Below are positions 12,515 through 25,440 of a DNA stretch of 64,000 bases, in pieces. The notes under the pieces are model-generated. The model saw only the letters and a list, made by a program, of their open reading frames with translations, had not been told where the DNA came from and ran no database searches. Position 1 is the first letter of the stretch. Each line of letters starts with the position of its first letter. Location of the stretch: assembly GCF_041381155.1 (NCBI RefSeq), contig NC_091134.1, forward strand, positions 55,005,944 to 55,069,943, read 5' to 3'. This DNA is from Argopecten irradians. Taxonomy: Eukaryota > Mollusca > Bivalvia > Pectinida > Pectinidae. The position numbers were made by a program, and so were the translations under genes.

Positions 12515-13959
12515 ACAAGAGGCCCATGGGCCTTAACGGTCACCTGAGTTAGAATATATAATGAAACAAATAATGAAACAAATTAAAGACATATAAACAC
12601 TATATGCTGGGTCTTGAAGTTGGTCAGTGATATATTTATACATTTGACTTTTTAGACTATGAGGAGTATTTGCTTCCATCACACCTGTGAACTTAGAGGT
12701 ATTTTTTTAAATTTTAATAATTTTGACCCTGTTTGGTCCTGCCCATCTGGTCCCCCAGGGGGTCATCAAGGACGGATATGGATGTTAAAATGCTATATCT
12801 TAGGCTAATAATTCTAATCAAGTTTGACTAATTTCCTATGAAAATTGGGCAAATAATGTTCATAAATGTGTTTTCCCTATATAAACTATAGTAAACTTGA
12901 CCCCCTACCCAGGGGGAAACGTGACACCCCAGGGTCATATAATTCACAATTTTTGTAAAGGACCTTAAGACCTTTCTATTTATGAAAAGTATTTTATTAT
13001 ACCATTTCCAGAATTTCAGAAGAAGATTTTTGAAGTTTTAGCCTATTTGACCCCTTTTGACCAAGCCCCTAAAGCCCCTGGGGGTCAGTCATAGAAAATT
13101 TGTTAATAGGATTAAATGGCCATCTCATACTGATAATTCTGACAACATTTGACTCATTTCCTATTACAAATGACCAAATAATGCGCAAAAATGTGTTTTC
13201 CCAATATAAACTATAGTAAACTTAACTCCCTCCCCAGGGGGAAACTAGAGACCCCAGGGTCATATAATTCACAATTTTTGTAAAGGACCTTAAAGATGCT
13301 CCACCGCCTATGGACCATAAATGATAATCATCATTTTAAATATAATTGGTGTTTAATCGTGTATATGTATGTCTAATTAACACAAAAAATAATATGAAAT
13401 GATTTATTTTGCTTTTGGTGCATGCGTAATCAGTGTTTCATTCCATATAGGATATAGTGCCACGGAATTTTTTCGGGATGCAAAAAATTATTTTTGATAT
13501 TTTTATCTTGAAGTGAAATGAGAAGCTCAAACTTTTCAATGGTGGTAATGGTTTAAAGTAAGTAACTTTTGTAACCGAATAAAAATACTTAATCGCCTGC
13601 TCCTGTATTTGATAGAGAAAAAATACCGTTTGTCAGCGGTGGAGCATCTTTAAGACCTTTCTATCTATGAAGAGTATTTGATTCTACCACATCTGTGAGT
13701 AGAGAAGAAGATTTTTGAAATTTTACTCAATTTTACCCCTTTTGGCCCCTCCCACAGCCCCCTGGGGGGTGGGGACCATATAATTCACAATTTTGATTGG
13801 CCTTATGCCTTAGAAGGTTTGTGCAAAATTTCATTGAAATTGCTTCAGCAGTTTTGGAGAAGAAGTCCAAAATGTAAATTGTTTACGGACATACGATGCA
13901 CGACGACGGACAAAAGGCGATTAGAATAGGTCACTTGAGACTTCGTCTCAGGTGACCTA
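12515..13959 (-). repeat. Complete family B element, reversed, carrying a MITE
   Basis: On the minus strand it opens with TAGGTCACCTGAGACGAAG and a head hairpin (GGTCACCTGAGAC pairing with the inverted GACTTGAG... block), runs through GCACGACGACGG and three core monomers of about 300 bp (marked CAGGGTCATATAATTCACAA), and closes with the tail hairpin GGCCCATGGGCC followed by TCTTGT. Flanks are T before the head and T after the tail on that strand. A 356-bp TTAA-flanked MITE sits in one monomer. Confidence 0.8.
13294..13649 (+). mobile_element. TTAA-flanked MITE, copy 1
   Basis: The 356-bp unit starts AGATGCTCCACCGCC and ends GCGGTGGAGCATCT, so the ends are inverted repeats, and it is flanked on each side by TTAA (13,290-13,293 and 13,650-13,653). 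The same monomer without the insert is present at about 12,956-12,985 and reads GGACCTTAAGACCTTT, so the insertion duplicated TTAA. Two further copies lie in introns of the MTCH2-like gene. No coding capacity; TTAA targets are typical of piggyBac-type transposases, which is the likely but unproven mover. Confidence 0.9.
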
Positions 13960-16900
13960 AAAACCACATTGGACATGCAGCTCAATTATCAATTCAATAG
14001 TCATCCTTCTTATAATATATATACTGTCACAAAATTCAATTTCAATTTGATTAGTAAAACTTTCTATATCATAGTTTGACTTACCATTCACCACAATCAG
14101 GATAAGTCCTAATCCCTTACATTAGATCGTTAATGTAATGACTTAAACACTTTATTGTCACCACATTCTGTAAACTGGCTGACGTACCCTGGAGATCATG
14201 GTCAGTCACCAAGAAACAATGCATTAAATACACAAGACAATTCATCTAACGTTTATCAATATCCAATGAGGCAAGTCTATGGCAATAAAATAACATCTTT
14301 TGTATGGAAATCATAATGAAATATGTGGTGATGTAGGAGACTCTGGCATCTGGGACGCACTGGCCATAAACAAAACAATATTGATAAATTTATAATCTTC
14401 CTTTCTCAAATATTTAACATGCCCCATGCACTAGGCAATCACTGTATGAACCTTAAACAAACCTTGAGTGTTTGAACACTAGATTCCTATTTCTGCAAAT
14501 CAATAACTTCAGACTCTTTGATGATAAACTTAAATTATTTGTGCAAGATTATAGATCACTTTATATGAAAATCATAAATTGAATGGAACATATTTACATA
14601 GTAACATACATATGATGTATACATATAAACTCTATGACACATTTCCCATTTGTAAGTGTATATAATATGTATATAAAAACTCTTGTCACATGATCCACGC
14701 AGGCTTAATTAGAGCTCTCACACAAAAAGTATGAGATTTAAAAATGTGTCAATCATAACCTAACACTAAAATATAATAGGGAAATGGGATCACAATTCAA
14801 AGACACTCCAATACTTATTTTGTGTTGATTCAACAATGAGAAGGTCACTTCTATGATCAAAGTCTACAACACAGTAGTTACAGTAGCCTCAAAAGAGAAA
14901 ATTGGTCAATCTGCAAACTAGTTTTCAAAGGACAGTATATAAATAAACTGTAGGGTGGATGAAAGATCTAATTCTATTGACAGGTATGTCAAAGTTTGGT
15001 GACAGGAACAAGCCACCATGTCAACAGGACCTACGACCTACGGGTAGTGTAGATTGGAGGGGGGTACAGTGGCATGCTGTACACATAGGGCTGCTATAAT
15101 TTAAAATGAAATCTTAACTGTATGTACTGCCAATATTTAAGACTTCACGATAAACACTAGCAAAATGTGTGCTTGGCAGTTTTGATAACTTAATTATATA
15201 TGTTAATTCAGAAGATTTTGAATGAGACAAGCATGCATCTTAATCAAGCTAAGAAAATTTGGATAAAACTAAAGAAATCGGTAATTGACATGTTATATAG
15301 TGATGAACATCTCCTTTTCCAAAAACTTGTATTTAGTTTTCGAGGGTCTCAGTGGGGCTCCATAAGGGTGCATGAAATAGGGCAAACGCATATTCACGCA
15401 TAAATATGTTACGACCGTCCAAAGGATATGCCCACCCTCCTAACCCCATAATTTAACGCCGAGAAGATAAAACTGTTTTCCAGTTCAAATACTGTACTAC
15501 TCTTAATATTAATCCTTGCTTCTTTCTAATATAGATGGATTATGGGAATTACAGACAGCAAATAAGGTATTCTTATTGGACAAACTGATATAACTGAGAC
15601 AGAAATTAGTGAAATCAGCTGGTACCTGAGCTGGGGTTCAATTAATATCTGACAATTCATTTTTCACAGCGATATGTCAAATTAATTGAATCATCAAATT
15701 CAAATGAGAATACAGATCAATCCCCAATGTGATTTGTTTATCTAATAAAGTTATTGGTGTTCAATAAAAACACCAGGTGATATCGTGAAAATTTCCCTGG
15801 CCTGTCAGTGTTGGACAAATCTGTGTTGAATAAATTTTCTATTTTATTGATATGGGGCATTTAATCAATTGCTGAATCTTATCTTTGATCTAGCCCACAA
15901 GTACAAAGAGGTGGCCCACACTTGTCTGTCAGTGAAATGACAAAACCTTTTACCCAACCTTTCAAATGCTTTACTACAGTAAACTTTAAAGTATTTTAAC
16001 AATACACGTTAAATGTTCTCTCCACTATTCTAAAAAGTTACATAAACCACTTACACTTAGAAACTGCCAGCACTCCCTGTGGCGGGTATATAACCCTGGA
16101 TGGCGAGGTTAAATACCTCAAAATCTACCCTAATCTGTACGACAAAGCAAGATTAATGAAGCTCTCTCCTTGTACTGTGGTCGACAACAAAGTAATAATT
16201 GATTCCTCAAACTTAACAGTTATACATACACAGGATACTTATACACAGATGTCAACTTTCCATGTCTTTTTCTTAAATTTAGATAAATATATTGTTACTT
16301 GATCAAGACAGCAACCATTTTGTATCAAAAAGTGCAGCCAAAAAGTTCATGCAAAATGATCAAAGCATTAAAACAGAGCAGCATAATTGATCCAGAAACT
16401 GATTACTAGTGAAGGACAGCTGAAATATAGCTAGGTCAGTGACAAAATTCTTATTTCAAGTTTTTTCACATGAACTCATAAAAAAAAACAATCTCTTTTT
16501 ATATCTGTAAAGGTTTCAAAATTGATTTTGAAGACGTCAGTGCAAATTACATATTCACAAGAGTTAATTGTTTATATTCATTAGCTAGTACAAACGTATT
16601 TGGTGCACATTTTGTGATGCAAAAATTCCTAAAGGTTACATTAATACTGCTAGAATATGTACTAATCTAGATCTGCTCATTATATTACACATTATATGCC
16701 TTCGACGATTAAAGCACAAAATAATCAGATGTTGAAATCAGTACATGAATCAATCTCTTGCCACATCAGTACTAGGTGTAAACATTGCACCTTCCTGATA
16801 TAGCAGGTTTCACTTCCAGAAAGCAAAGATTAAAACGTCATATATAGCACACATGCTTGAAATTAAATGTACCAGAACCTAATGAAAAACAAACAAATGC

Positions 16901-19900
16901 TTCTAAATTAAGGGAACTTGATGTTTATCTTATATACAGGTCACTGACAGTCAGACTGTTTTATTGTAACTAACAATAATACACAGGACGAACAGAGCTT
17001 TGATCATAGAACATGTTTTGGTCTTATATAGACTACACCCTGTGAAAAAGATGATTGGGTTCGATTTTAATTTACATCCAATCACTAGCAGCAAAGGTTA
17101 AAGGAGATGTCACAAAACTTTAGGTGAAGAAGAAAAGCCACAGACCTACACCTGCAGCTCTTATATAAATCAAGCAACCTTCATAGGACTTCTACATGCC
17201 TTACTCATAACCTTAAAGTGAAGGACATAGCAGACTATTTACACTCATTTCTGTTTAGAAGGCATATATTGGAACTTAAAAGACAAAAAACAACTGTAAG
17301 GCTATAAACAATCAGACTTGAAACATTAATATAAAACAATTCTTTGGTATCCACGAAGACCTGGCAAAGATATGACACACAATAAACCAGGTCACTTTTA
17401 AAATAAGGGTCAAGGTTTTATCAAGCCTGAACAAAATTGGTTAGTTAACATTCCCTAACCAATATTGTTTAGGCTTGATAAATGATGCATGAACATTCAA
17501 GTGCTTACTCAAGTTCACAAAGAAAATCTTTATCTTTCAAATATTTTCAGTAATAAAGTATATGTGTACATTAAATTGCAAATATGAGGCAATATCATAT
17601 CAACCAAGATCAAATCAATCCAGTAGGTGGGCAAATTCAAAATGTTTTTTTTTTTTAATCAAATTAAAAATCATTCCCAAACAAGTCTCTTACAATTTAT
17701 CACTTAGAAATGCCTACAAAGCCCTAAATTGCTTTTTTCCTCTTCTTTAAGAATAGGGCCGTTGGCTCTGAATTTTGGAGAAAAAATATCAAATAGGGTT
17801 TTATTTTTCAACAAATAAGATAATCATTTATTTTCAGTGTAGTTTATGAATATCCTTCTGAAACAAATACAAAAATATGTACAGATCTATTAAATATGTC
17901 AACTGACTTGGTATACGAATGTTTTTAAAATGATTTTCAAGTATTAAATACCATACTTTGATTTTTGAAATAAGGAGAGGGGAAGTCAAAGCTTGATCAT
18001 GGAGACAATAGGGTTGAAACTTTGGTCCTAAGTTCTGCAGAAAAAAATACTACGACTTCGTTCATCAATATAAAATTGACTAATTATCATAATTATGCAG
18101 GCTTATGCAAATCAAATTGCCAGAATATACCAGTTTTAATAAATATACATGTACATAATTTTCTCATTTCTAGTGATAGATCTAATTATTCTTAATGAAA
18201 CAGAAGTGTAGGTATACATCATCCATGTAAGCCTTAATTGTGATATTAGTGATAATACAAGTAAATTAAAGCTTACCTATATATCTTTAATTTTTTGGTA
18301 AATGTCTATAAATTGTTAACACCAAAAGTTCCAGAGCTATTGAATTTGTTGCATTCAAATTTCAGAAATGGGGAGATAATCCTGCAGGGACCCATTATGT
18401 TCAGCTGAGAATTAATTCAGTCTGTGACCAAGGGTGATGCAGTCTATGCATGTGTATAAAGCACCTTTAGATTATATTATGAAAACTGAAAGTCTTTTAT
18501 GTAAAGCACAAGGGTTCTTTCGTATCATATAAAATCTTATTTATCTATCATTATAAATCATTAAAAACCTATCACAAGCATTTCTTCTCACTCTAAATTG
18601 CATCATACCTGAACAAGCACCCCAGCCATTTGTTGGAAATAAGGCATATATTAACTTTTTAAGCAACGAAAGCAGGATATGTTACAATCTAATTTATGTT
18701 AACCTTTAATCTTTTAAGTGCCCAAATGCTTTTACATAACAGCAAACACAAAATAAGTTGTTCAATTTACAAAAGCTATTGCTGAGTCACATACTGAGAA
18801 ATGTCTTCAGAATTTCAATATGTATGACATTTCACACGACACAAAAGATTGCTTCAGTGACAAAATAATGAGTGGAATTTAATTACTTTATGTATACCAA
18901 AGGTACATTTCATCTTCTGCATTTCTGGAATCTGCTCAGTGAAAATTTAATCACTTTTAAATCTTTCTTTTTTATATATACATTGTATTATATATAATGA
19001 AAAATGACAAAACCTTTGGAAATGGATCATTTACCATTTGTAAAATCAAGATTTGTTATATCATTTAAATAGCATCTTACATTTTAATAGCTTGATATTT
19101 TTCTATTGACTACATTTTTGATTATCTTTTTTTTTTCCATTTAAAAAATTAAGATGTAATGTTGAGTATGAAAAATATTGATTTACCATGCATGCACTAA
19201 TGTAATTTTTTGTTATATGACATTTTAAAATATTGATATGTTGCGGGATGCATGCATGTATTCAGTTGCCATATCTAGTTAAGTAAAGCTGACGACTGAT
19301 GAGACTTTTCCTTTCCTGGCTATTTACCAACTTAATATAAATGTGCTACTTGTGCATGGTAACACCTTAAGAATATTGCTAATAATTTAAATGGAATATT
19401 GAATAATAAAGCATGTCAATGAGTTACTCATGAGTTCAGTACCTAAATTAATTTGATTCCTCAATAAGTCATGATTTTATCAGCCAAGCTTTTCAGTTTC
19501 TGTTATCAATATAAGGAATAAAATACTAATTTTAAGTCTGTAGACAGTCAGACACCAACTTAATTATAATATTGCAATGCAGAAAAATCAATTATAAACT
19601 GTGCTCCAGTTAAGATGCATACAAGGACCATAAAATACTTATCAAAATCTGTCAATTACCCCTAAAAATTGGATATGTGCTAATTACCAATAAAATATTT
19701 GTATTACATAACCATGCATATAAAATCAGAAGAAATTTGATGAAAACAGAAGATTCCAGTCTTGCTCCAGAGTCTGCATCAACTCTTAGATATTCTACCT
19801 GAAACAGTAGCACAGCACAGTGCTACTGTTTCATGTAGAATATCTAAGATCTTTGCACAATTGACATTTATATATACAATGATTATGTCATTAATTACTT

Positions 19901-20182
19901 TACAGTTTACATTGTAACAACATCATTTTTTCCAACTCATTTCAGACTTTCTGTAATTGTTTGTTTTGGGTTCGTACACAAGTCAGAGATGCATCACTGA
20001 CTTAACATATATGATAAGGTTTGGTAAGCTAAATGAAATAGCTACAGTAGCTGATTGATGGTATCAGACATGACATATGCTATCATTGTCAGAAACTTAA
20101 AATAACTTTATCTGATAATTTTACTGCAATAATGTGTGTTGCTGTAGGGCTACATGTGATATATTTATTGTTCTGGATCTGG
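13960..20182. other. 6-kb AT-rich stretch without supported gene
   Basis: No frame belongs to a recognisable family. A plus-strand open stretch of 100 codons (16,000-16,302) lies in slightly GC-richer sequence but has no start, no splice support and no known motif. The only structured site is the hairpin at 19,785-19,848, listed separately. Could be a long intron of a minus-strand gene starting near 21.2 kb, but that is speculation. Confidence 0.4.
19785..19848. ncRNA. Candidate 64-nt hairpin RNA
   Basis: Arms 19,785-19,813 and 19,820-19,848 pair over 29 bases with one mismatch and a six-base loop (AGCACA). Size and loop are like an animal microRNA precursor, although the near-perfect stem is also what a small inverted-repeat element would leave. 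Neither arm is recognised as a known microRNA. Confidence 0.35.
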
Positions 20183-20224
20183 TCAATCGCCGACAACCAT
20201 TTTAATCAATTTGGTATAGAGAAC

Positions 20225-20592
20225 TCCAGCAAGCGCTAGACAACACCAGCTAGTGTTCGGAGGGTCATCTCCGGGGATTTGAAATACGGGCCGAACTGGC
20301 CATGCCATTTCTGCTGAGCTCCTACTACATTTGGTGCCTGTGGAAAATGACCATGCAAACCCTAGTTTAAAGCAATGATGGTACATGTACATTTAGCAGG
20401 GGAATATCCGAACCTGGGTTGCGTGAGTCTTCGGAGCAAACACTAAATATGGGAGGATGAGTGTGACAGTCCTGGACGACCACTGGAGACCAAGTAGCTC
20501 CATCGGTAGAGCACTCAAGCTGGAATTCGGAGGGTCCGGGGTTCAAATCAATTCATGGTCTGCCCATGCATTTTATGCTCCTACTATACAGT
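20225..20592 (+). repeat. Two SINE-like units in tandem
   Basis: The second unit (about 20,490-20,592) has an A-box-like TAGCTCCATCGGTAGAGCA and a B-box-like GGGGTTCAAATC, then CATGCATTTTATGCTCCTAC. The first unit (about 20,228-20,330) is a decayed version of the same order: TGTTCGGAGGGTCATCTCC, GGATTTGAAATAC, CATGCCATTT, GAGCTCCTACTAC. Spacing is about 260 bp. tRNA-derived origin is inferred from the boxes; no clover-leaf closes. Confidence 0.5.
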
Positions 20593-21140
20593 CAAGTAAG
20601 GTTGTATGATAAGTTAATTTAAACATTCACCAGCTGATTGTGTTCAAGTGATAATTTATGCAACATTTTTCAATCATAGTTACAAAATAGCTATTGACTG
20701 CATGAATAGCTACAGTGTAGTATCGTTATCTTTGACTCATTCACATGCATGTATAATATACATTCTGTCACTTTAAGCAATTGAGAATACCAGTGAATAG
20801 AGTAAACCAATAAATGCTTATTGAAATAAACAATACTTAATTAGTAAAGTAACGGAGATTCAAATTCCAAACATGAGACTAGTGTGCACCCTTGTGAACC
20901 GCAGAACCGCAGAAGGCCCATCTGCTTACTTCGGACCACTATCAAAAAATGAACATACAGGGGCAGGTATATTTATGAACTTTGAAGTTATATATTCGAT
21001 ATCAATTAGACCTTTGGTAATCATTGATTAAAGGGAAGAGTGTCATTTCAAAATAGTCGGTATGAAGACTTAGTTCGCAAAGTTTGGCCAAACAGCCATG
21101 TTGTTGATGTTCAGTTATCAAAGTGCCGAAGTTCACTCAC

Positions 21141-21390
21141 CTGATCAAAGTTATTCAATTCGTTTCCACAGAGCCTTTTAAGGCTATAAATTTGGTGTAT
21201 CTGATGCAAGTAAATGTGTCCGGTAACACTAGCTGTCTCGCTTTTCTGTTCATGTTTTCAATTCATTCTTAGTTCACATTATGAGACATGTATTTTTTCG
21301 TCATGCAGGTAGCGTTTGATAGGTCTCCATAGGCGCTGTTACGGTGCTAGGTTCTATGCGCATACCAATCTGCGCATATCGGAAACGACC
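21141..21390 (-). promoter_or_regulatory. Possible promoter and noncoding first exon, minus strand
   Basis: The minus strand shows an ideal splice donor, CAG|GTGAGT, at 21,143-21,135. Upstream of it (21,150-21,390) CpG is more frequent than around it, with two TGCGCAT blocks (21,357-21,363 and 21,371-21,377), a CCAAT pentamer (21,365-21,369) and CGGAAA (21,380-21,385), like NRF1, NF-Y and ETS sites. The only ATG-led frame before the donor is short and closed, so a first exon here would be untranslated. No downstream exon was identified. Confidence 0.25.
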
Positions 21391-21979
21391 ATTTGAGCTA
21401 GTCGGAGTCCTTCAAGATTTCACCATTCCATTGGGAGATAAAAGAAGAGAGTGTGGTAACAGTAATGACACCTATTGACATATTCCTAACATAACAAGAA
21501 CAGTAACTCCGCATAGATTTAGAGCTATCGTATCATATAATTTAATCTTAAAGGCAAAAGTTATATGTGTCGTAATTTCCAAGCTCTCGAAACAAGAAGA
21601 GATTTTAATGGTCCACTAAAAACATGAAAATAAGGCTTAGATAGATGAGGTTACAAAACAACAAGCAAATGCATTTTAGATTTCTGGCAGCGAAACCTAA
21701 CGTTATGTGCAGAGTGAAGTTGCATTTCGCTATTTTGCCATCTGGTGATATTAACCATGAAATTTGTAGAATGGAGCGAAACATATTATCATTTAAGATC
21801 TTTTTATATCGATTGATTGCATCTGTTTTAAGGGCAGGTACAAAAAGTTTAATTCATTAGCAGAGTTATTTTTTTGACTTATTAAGAATCATTCAGAAGT
21901 ACAGTTTGAATAGTAGTAATATGTACATGCTTAAAAATGTATTTTTCCTAATTTTAACCGAAAATTTAAACATATGGTA
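21391..21979. other. No gene recognised
   Basis: Only short frames; a 71-codon frame beginning at 21,645 has no recognisable motif. Confidence 0.4.
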
Positions 21980-22499
21980 ACAAGAGGCCCAGAGGGCCCG
22001 TATCGCTCACCTGGTATATATGTAATGCCAAATACTGTTGTCAATACAGGTTCATTGTTTCTTTTATGAAGGAATTTGAATATTTTCCTCTAATTCCCCT
22101 ATTGGGGCCCGCCCCTCCTGCCCCCGGGGGGTCACAGCCAAAATTTATAAAGTTTTGTCCCCCTTCCCCCAAGGATCTTCATGACCAAATTGGTTACAAT
22201 CCATGCAGAACTCTAGGACAAGTAGCGATTTATAGGATTTTCCTCTATTTCCTCTATTGGACTCCGTCCTCCTGCCCCGGGGGGCAGAGCCAAAATTTAT
22301 TCAAGTGTTGTTCCCCTTCCCCCAAGGATGTTTGTGGCCAATTTTGGTTACAATCCATGCAGAACTCTAGGACAAGAAGCGATTTATAGGATTTACCTCT
22401 ATTTCCCCCCCCCCCCCCCCCCCCTTCCTGCCCCCGGGGATTCAGAGCCAAAATTTAAACAAGTTCTGTTCCCCTTCCGCCTTCGGGCCAGGTGAGCTA
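21980..22499 (-). repeat. Family A element, reversed, compact copy
   Basis: On the minus strand it opens TAGCTCACCTGGCCCGAAG, has three core monomers of about 150-160 bp (each with CATGGATTGTAACCAAA-like and CCAAAATTTATAA-like blocks on the two strands) and closes GGTGAGCGATACGGGCCC then CTCTTGT. One monomer has a run of 18 C (about 22,406-22,423) where others have a mixed G/C stretch. Both ends are intact. Confidence 0.8.
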
Positions 22500-23338
22500 A
22501 AATTGTCTGTCTCAACAAAACAAGAAAATAATTTCAGAGAACGTATTTCAAATGATCATGACTTTTGTAAATTTAGAAATTATCATTACCAGTTAAAAAC
22601 ACACTGTTTATGGATGATATCTAAGAAATATCCTGTTCTTAGAGACAAGATATAGATCTATTTTATCATGAATTTAATTGTGAGAAACGAAAACTCAACA
22701 AAACTTTGTCATAGATGTGAAATGATTTTCAGGATATCTAACCAAACACGTAATTTTAAGTTGTGATCTTACTGGCAACTATAGGGATAGATTATGGATG
22801 GATAAAGCCAATATTCATGATTTAACTTTTATTCAGTATATACATTCATTACCTGAAGATGAACTAAACTGTTTGGAAGCGAATTAGACTTCAGATTACG
22901 ACAGAAAGATTTAGAAGATTTTAGAATTGTCTGTGTTATTGATATTTACAATATGTTCTCGCTCTACAATAACTAATCTCTTAGATTGTGATTGTATATA
23001 ACTAACAAAGTTATTTATTCATCAAATATTTGAACGTCATTAACTATAATCTTATTCAATGTTACACAAAAAAATGTAATTACAACTATAAGTACATGTT
23101 CTATAAAGATTGCAAATTGTTTTGCAATTTTTTTTCTTTTACTCATAATTTAATTTTGCATATTATGTCTTTATTTATAAAAATATTATTATAAAATGAT
23201 ATTGTAATCTTCAGTTTGCAGGAAAAAAAGACTATTATTATTATTTGATAATTATACAAGTACATAGCCGGGTATATAAGCACTAAAATTGATAGTTCTG
23301 CTAAAAATTATTATATTTACATTTACGTTGATCTGTGT
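22500..23338. other. No gene recognised
   Basis: AT-rich, no frame of note and no second copy in the window. Confidence 0.4.
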
Positions 23339-24392
23339 ACTCAGTGGCGTAGCGCCCGTGCATGCTTGCATGCTCAAGCATGCAAAACAATTATCTGACT
23401 TACATTTTTGTACAGGCAGAAAAAACACAACATTTGAATACAAGTAACGCTGCAAAATATAAATAACGTATAAATACATATGATATGTCCAACTGTATGC
23501 CTAACATAACTGTGCACATTTGAAAGACTTGAAGATTGGCCATTCTGGAAATTTATTAGAATAGTCTACATATTTCCGGTTACCAAGTTGTTAAATTTGA
23601 TTATGTTTGAATCTTGTCGAAGACAATATTAGACTTCTTCACCAAAACCCATCAAGCAAATGTGGATTTTGAATCGGGAAACACTTACGAATACCAAAAT
23701 AAACAACTTCGCATGAAAAGTGAGAAATATTCTAAATACACATAACTATATTAAAATGATATCAAATCAACTAAAATAGCAATTGCAACATGTTCTTGGC
23801 CAAAAGTGAACTTTTCAATGTTGGCTCACTTCACGCCCCGTTAAAACGCATGTTAATCCATGATTTTCGGTGTCTACTCACAAAATAGTTGACTTTTATT
23901 TTTGTCGAATATGAACAGATTGTTGATTTAGAAAATAATTTTTGTTGTTGTAATTGTTAGAAATAGAACAGAATAGGTAAAAAATAGGTCATATATACAA
24001 TGTTCAATTTTTTTATTGAGGTGGTCGAGAACTGGTCCCTTCTTACGCAATTTACGCCATTTTGACATTGGTCTTTGATTCGCTGTCATAAACAAACCAA
24101 CACGTAAACTTAATTTTAATTTTGTTTAAAATATTCGCCATAAGTTTTTCATCAGTTAAAATAACACCAAATTCTCCCATTGCTTACTATTTTAATTTTT
24201 ACAGCCAAAATCCGTGTTTTTTGTTCGAGCACTTGTCAGGGAAGTCTAGTATATATGTATATAAAATCACCACAGTTTTGCATGGTTATCACCTAAATAT
24301 CGTGACCTGCATTTAACCATTGGTATATACGTTAAAAGTTACCATAGAAGTAAAATGGTTACTACATTGTATCAATTTCCCCGTCAGCTTCT

Positions 24393-24735
24393 GGGGGGGG
24401 GGGGGGGGGGGGGGGGGCTTTGCCCCTGGACCCTGAGCAGGGGTCGAACCCCAGGCATGCAGGCTACAGCAGGCCTATCCAGGTACAGACCTTCAATTCA
24501 TTATTACTTTGAGTTACACAACAATGTGCCGATGGTGTGAATCCGATATGTTCAGATCGAGCAGGGTTGCATAATGATATGACGAACTCATAATTATCAT
24601 TTCTAAATGCAGGTAACTTTGAATCGAAAAATTACCGTGTTAAAAACGCTTTAAAATCAGCAAAATACATTGTAAATCTCATCTCAGCCATTCAAAATCG
24701 TAATATTTTTTCTCGGGGGGGGGGGGGGGGGGGGG
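24393..24735. repeat. Two long poly-G tracts
   Basis: Uninterrupted G runs occupy 24,393-24,417 (25 bases) and 24,715-24,735 (21 bases). A further G16 lies at 25,206-25,221 and C16 at 25,251-25,266. Such runs can form G-quadruplexes and are prone to length error in sequencing. Confidence 0.8.
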
Positions 24736-25075
24736 ACCCCCAGGACCCCCAAAACAACAAAATCTCACGCCTTCGGTACTCACAAATTCATCAAATACAT
24801 CATAAAACTCATCTCAGCCATTCTAAATCTTAATTTTTCCCCCGGGGGAGACCCCCCGAACACTCGAAACACCAAAATCCCGCGCCTTCGGCCCTCGCAA
24901 ATTCAATAAAATGCGCCGTAAAACTCATCTCTGCCATTCTAAATCGTAAAATTATTTTCCGGGGGAGACTCCCGGACCCCCCAAACATAAAAATCTCGCG
25001 CCTTCGGCGATCGCAAAATCATCAAATCATCTTACTCATCTCAGTCGTTCTTTATCATAATATTTCCCAGGGATA
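24640..25075. repeat. Tandem array, about 120-bp unit, 3.5 copies
   Basis: Units share CTCATCTCAGCCATTC, a G/C-rich block (GGGGGAGAC...CCCC) and CGCGCCTTCGG. Starts of the CTCATCT block are near 24,678, 24,808, 24,928 and 25,036. The first unit carries the 21-G run. Confidence 0.65.
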
Positions 25076-25440
25076 CCCTTTACATGTATTTGCGTATTCA
25101 TTAATTTCCTGTTAGCGACACCACTGTTTATAGAAATGTACAAGGATTATATGTAATGATATATGAAAAAAGTATATCAATTACCTCCTATGGGTGCGGG
25201 GCCCCGGGGGGGGGGGGGGGGTGGTTGTTACGAAATATTGAGGACCTTTGCCCCCCCCCCCCCCCCATTACGTTTCATCTTCCTACGCCACTGATACATA
25301 TATATTTTCCCATAATATATTCACAATTTGTAAAATTCTTGCACATTTTTCCTTTGAAAATCAGACCTCTTGTATGCGTTGTCTAGTAGGTAAGAGATGT
25401 TAATCGGGCTCAACAACATACGTACAAAAAACATAACAAC

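Larger units (their letters stand above)
23339..25293. mobile_element. Possible DNA-transposon remnant bounded by CAGTGGCGTAG ends
   Basis: The left edge has CAGTGGCGTAGCG at about 23,341 and the right edge has CTACGCCACTG at 25,283-25,293, an inverted pair of a terminal motif common in animal hAT-like and other cut-and-paste elements. The right part contains G-rich tracts with GGACCCTGAGCAGG and a tandem array (24,640-25,075). No transposase frame is visible and the flanks do not show a matching duplication, so the two ends may belong to different copies. Confidence 0.3.

Noticed and set aside
16000-16302. 100-codon open stretch on the plus strand in slightly GC-richer sequence
   Set aside because: No initiator, no recognisable motif and no convincing splice borders. 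It may be chance or an old fragment.
23339-25293. A complete hAT transposon
   Set aside because: Only an inverted pair of short terminal motifs was seen; no transposase frame and no matching 8-bp flanks, so it is listed only as a possible remnant.
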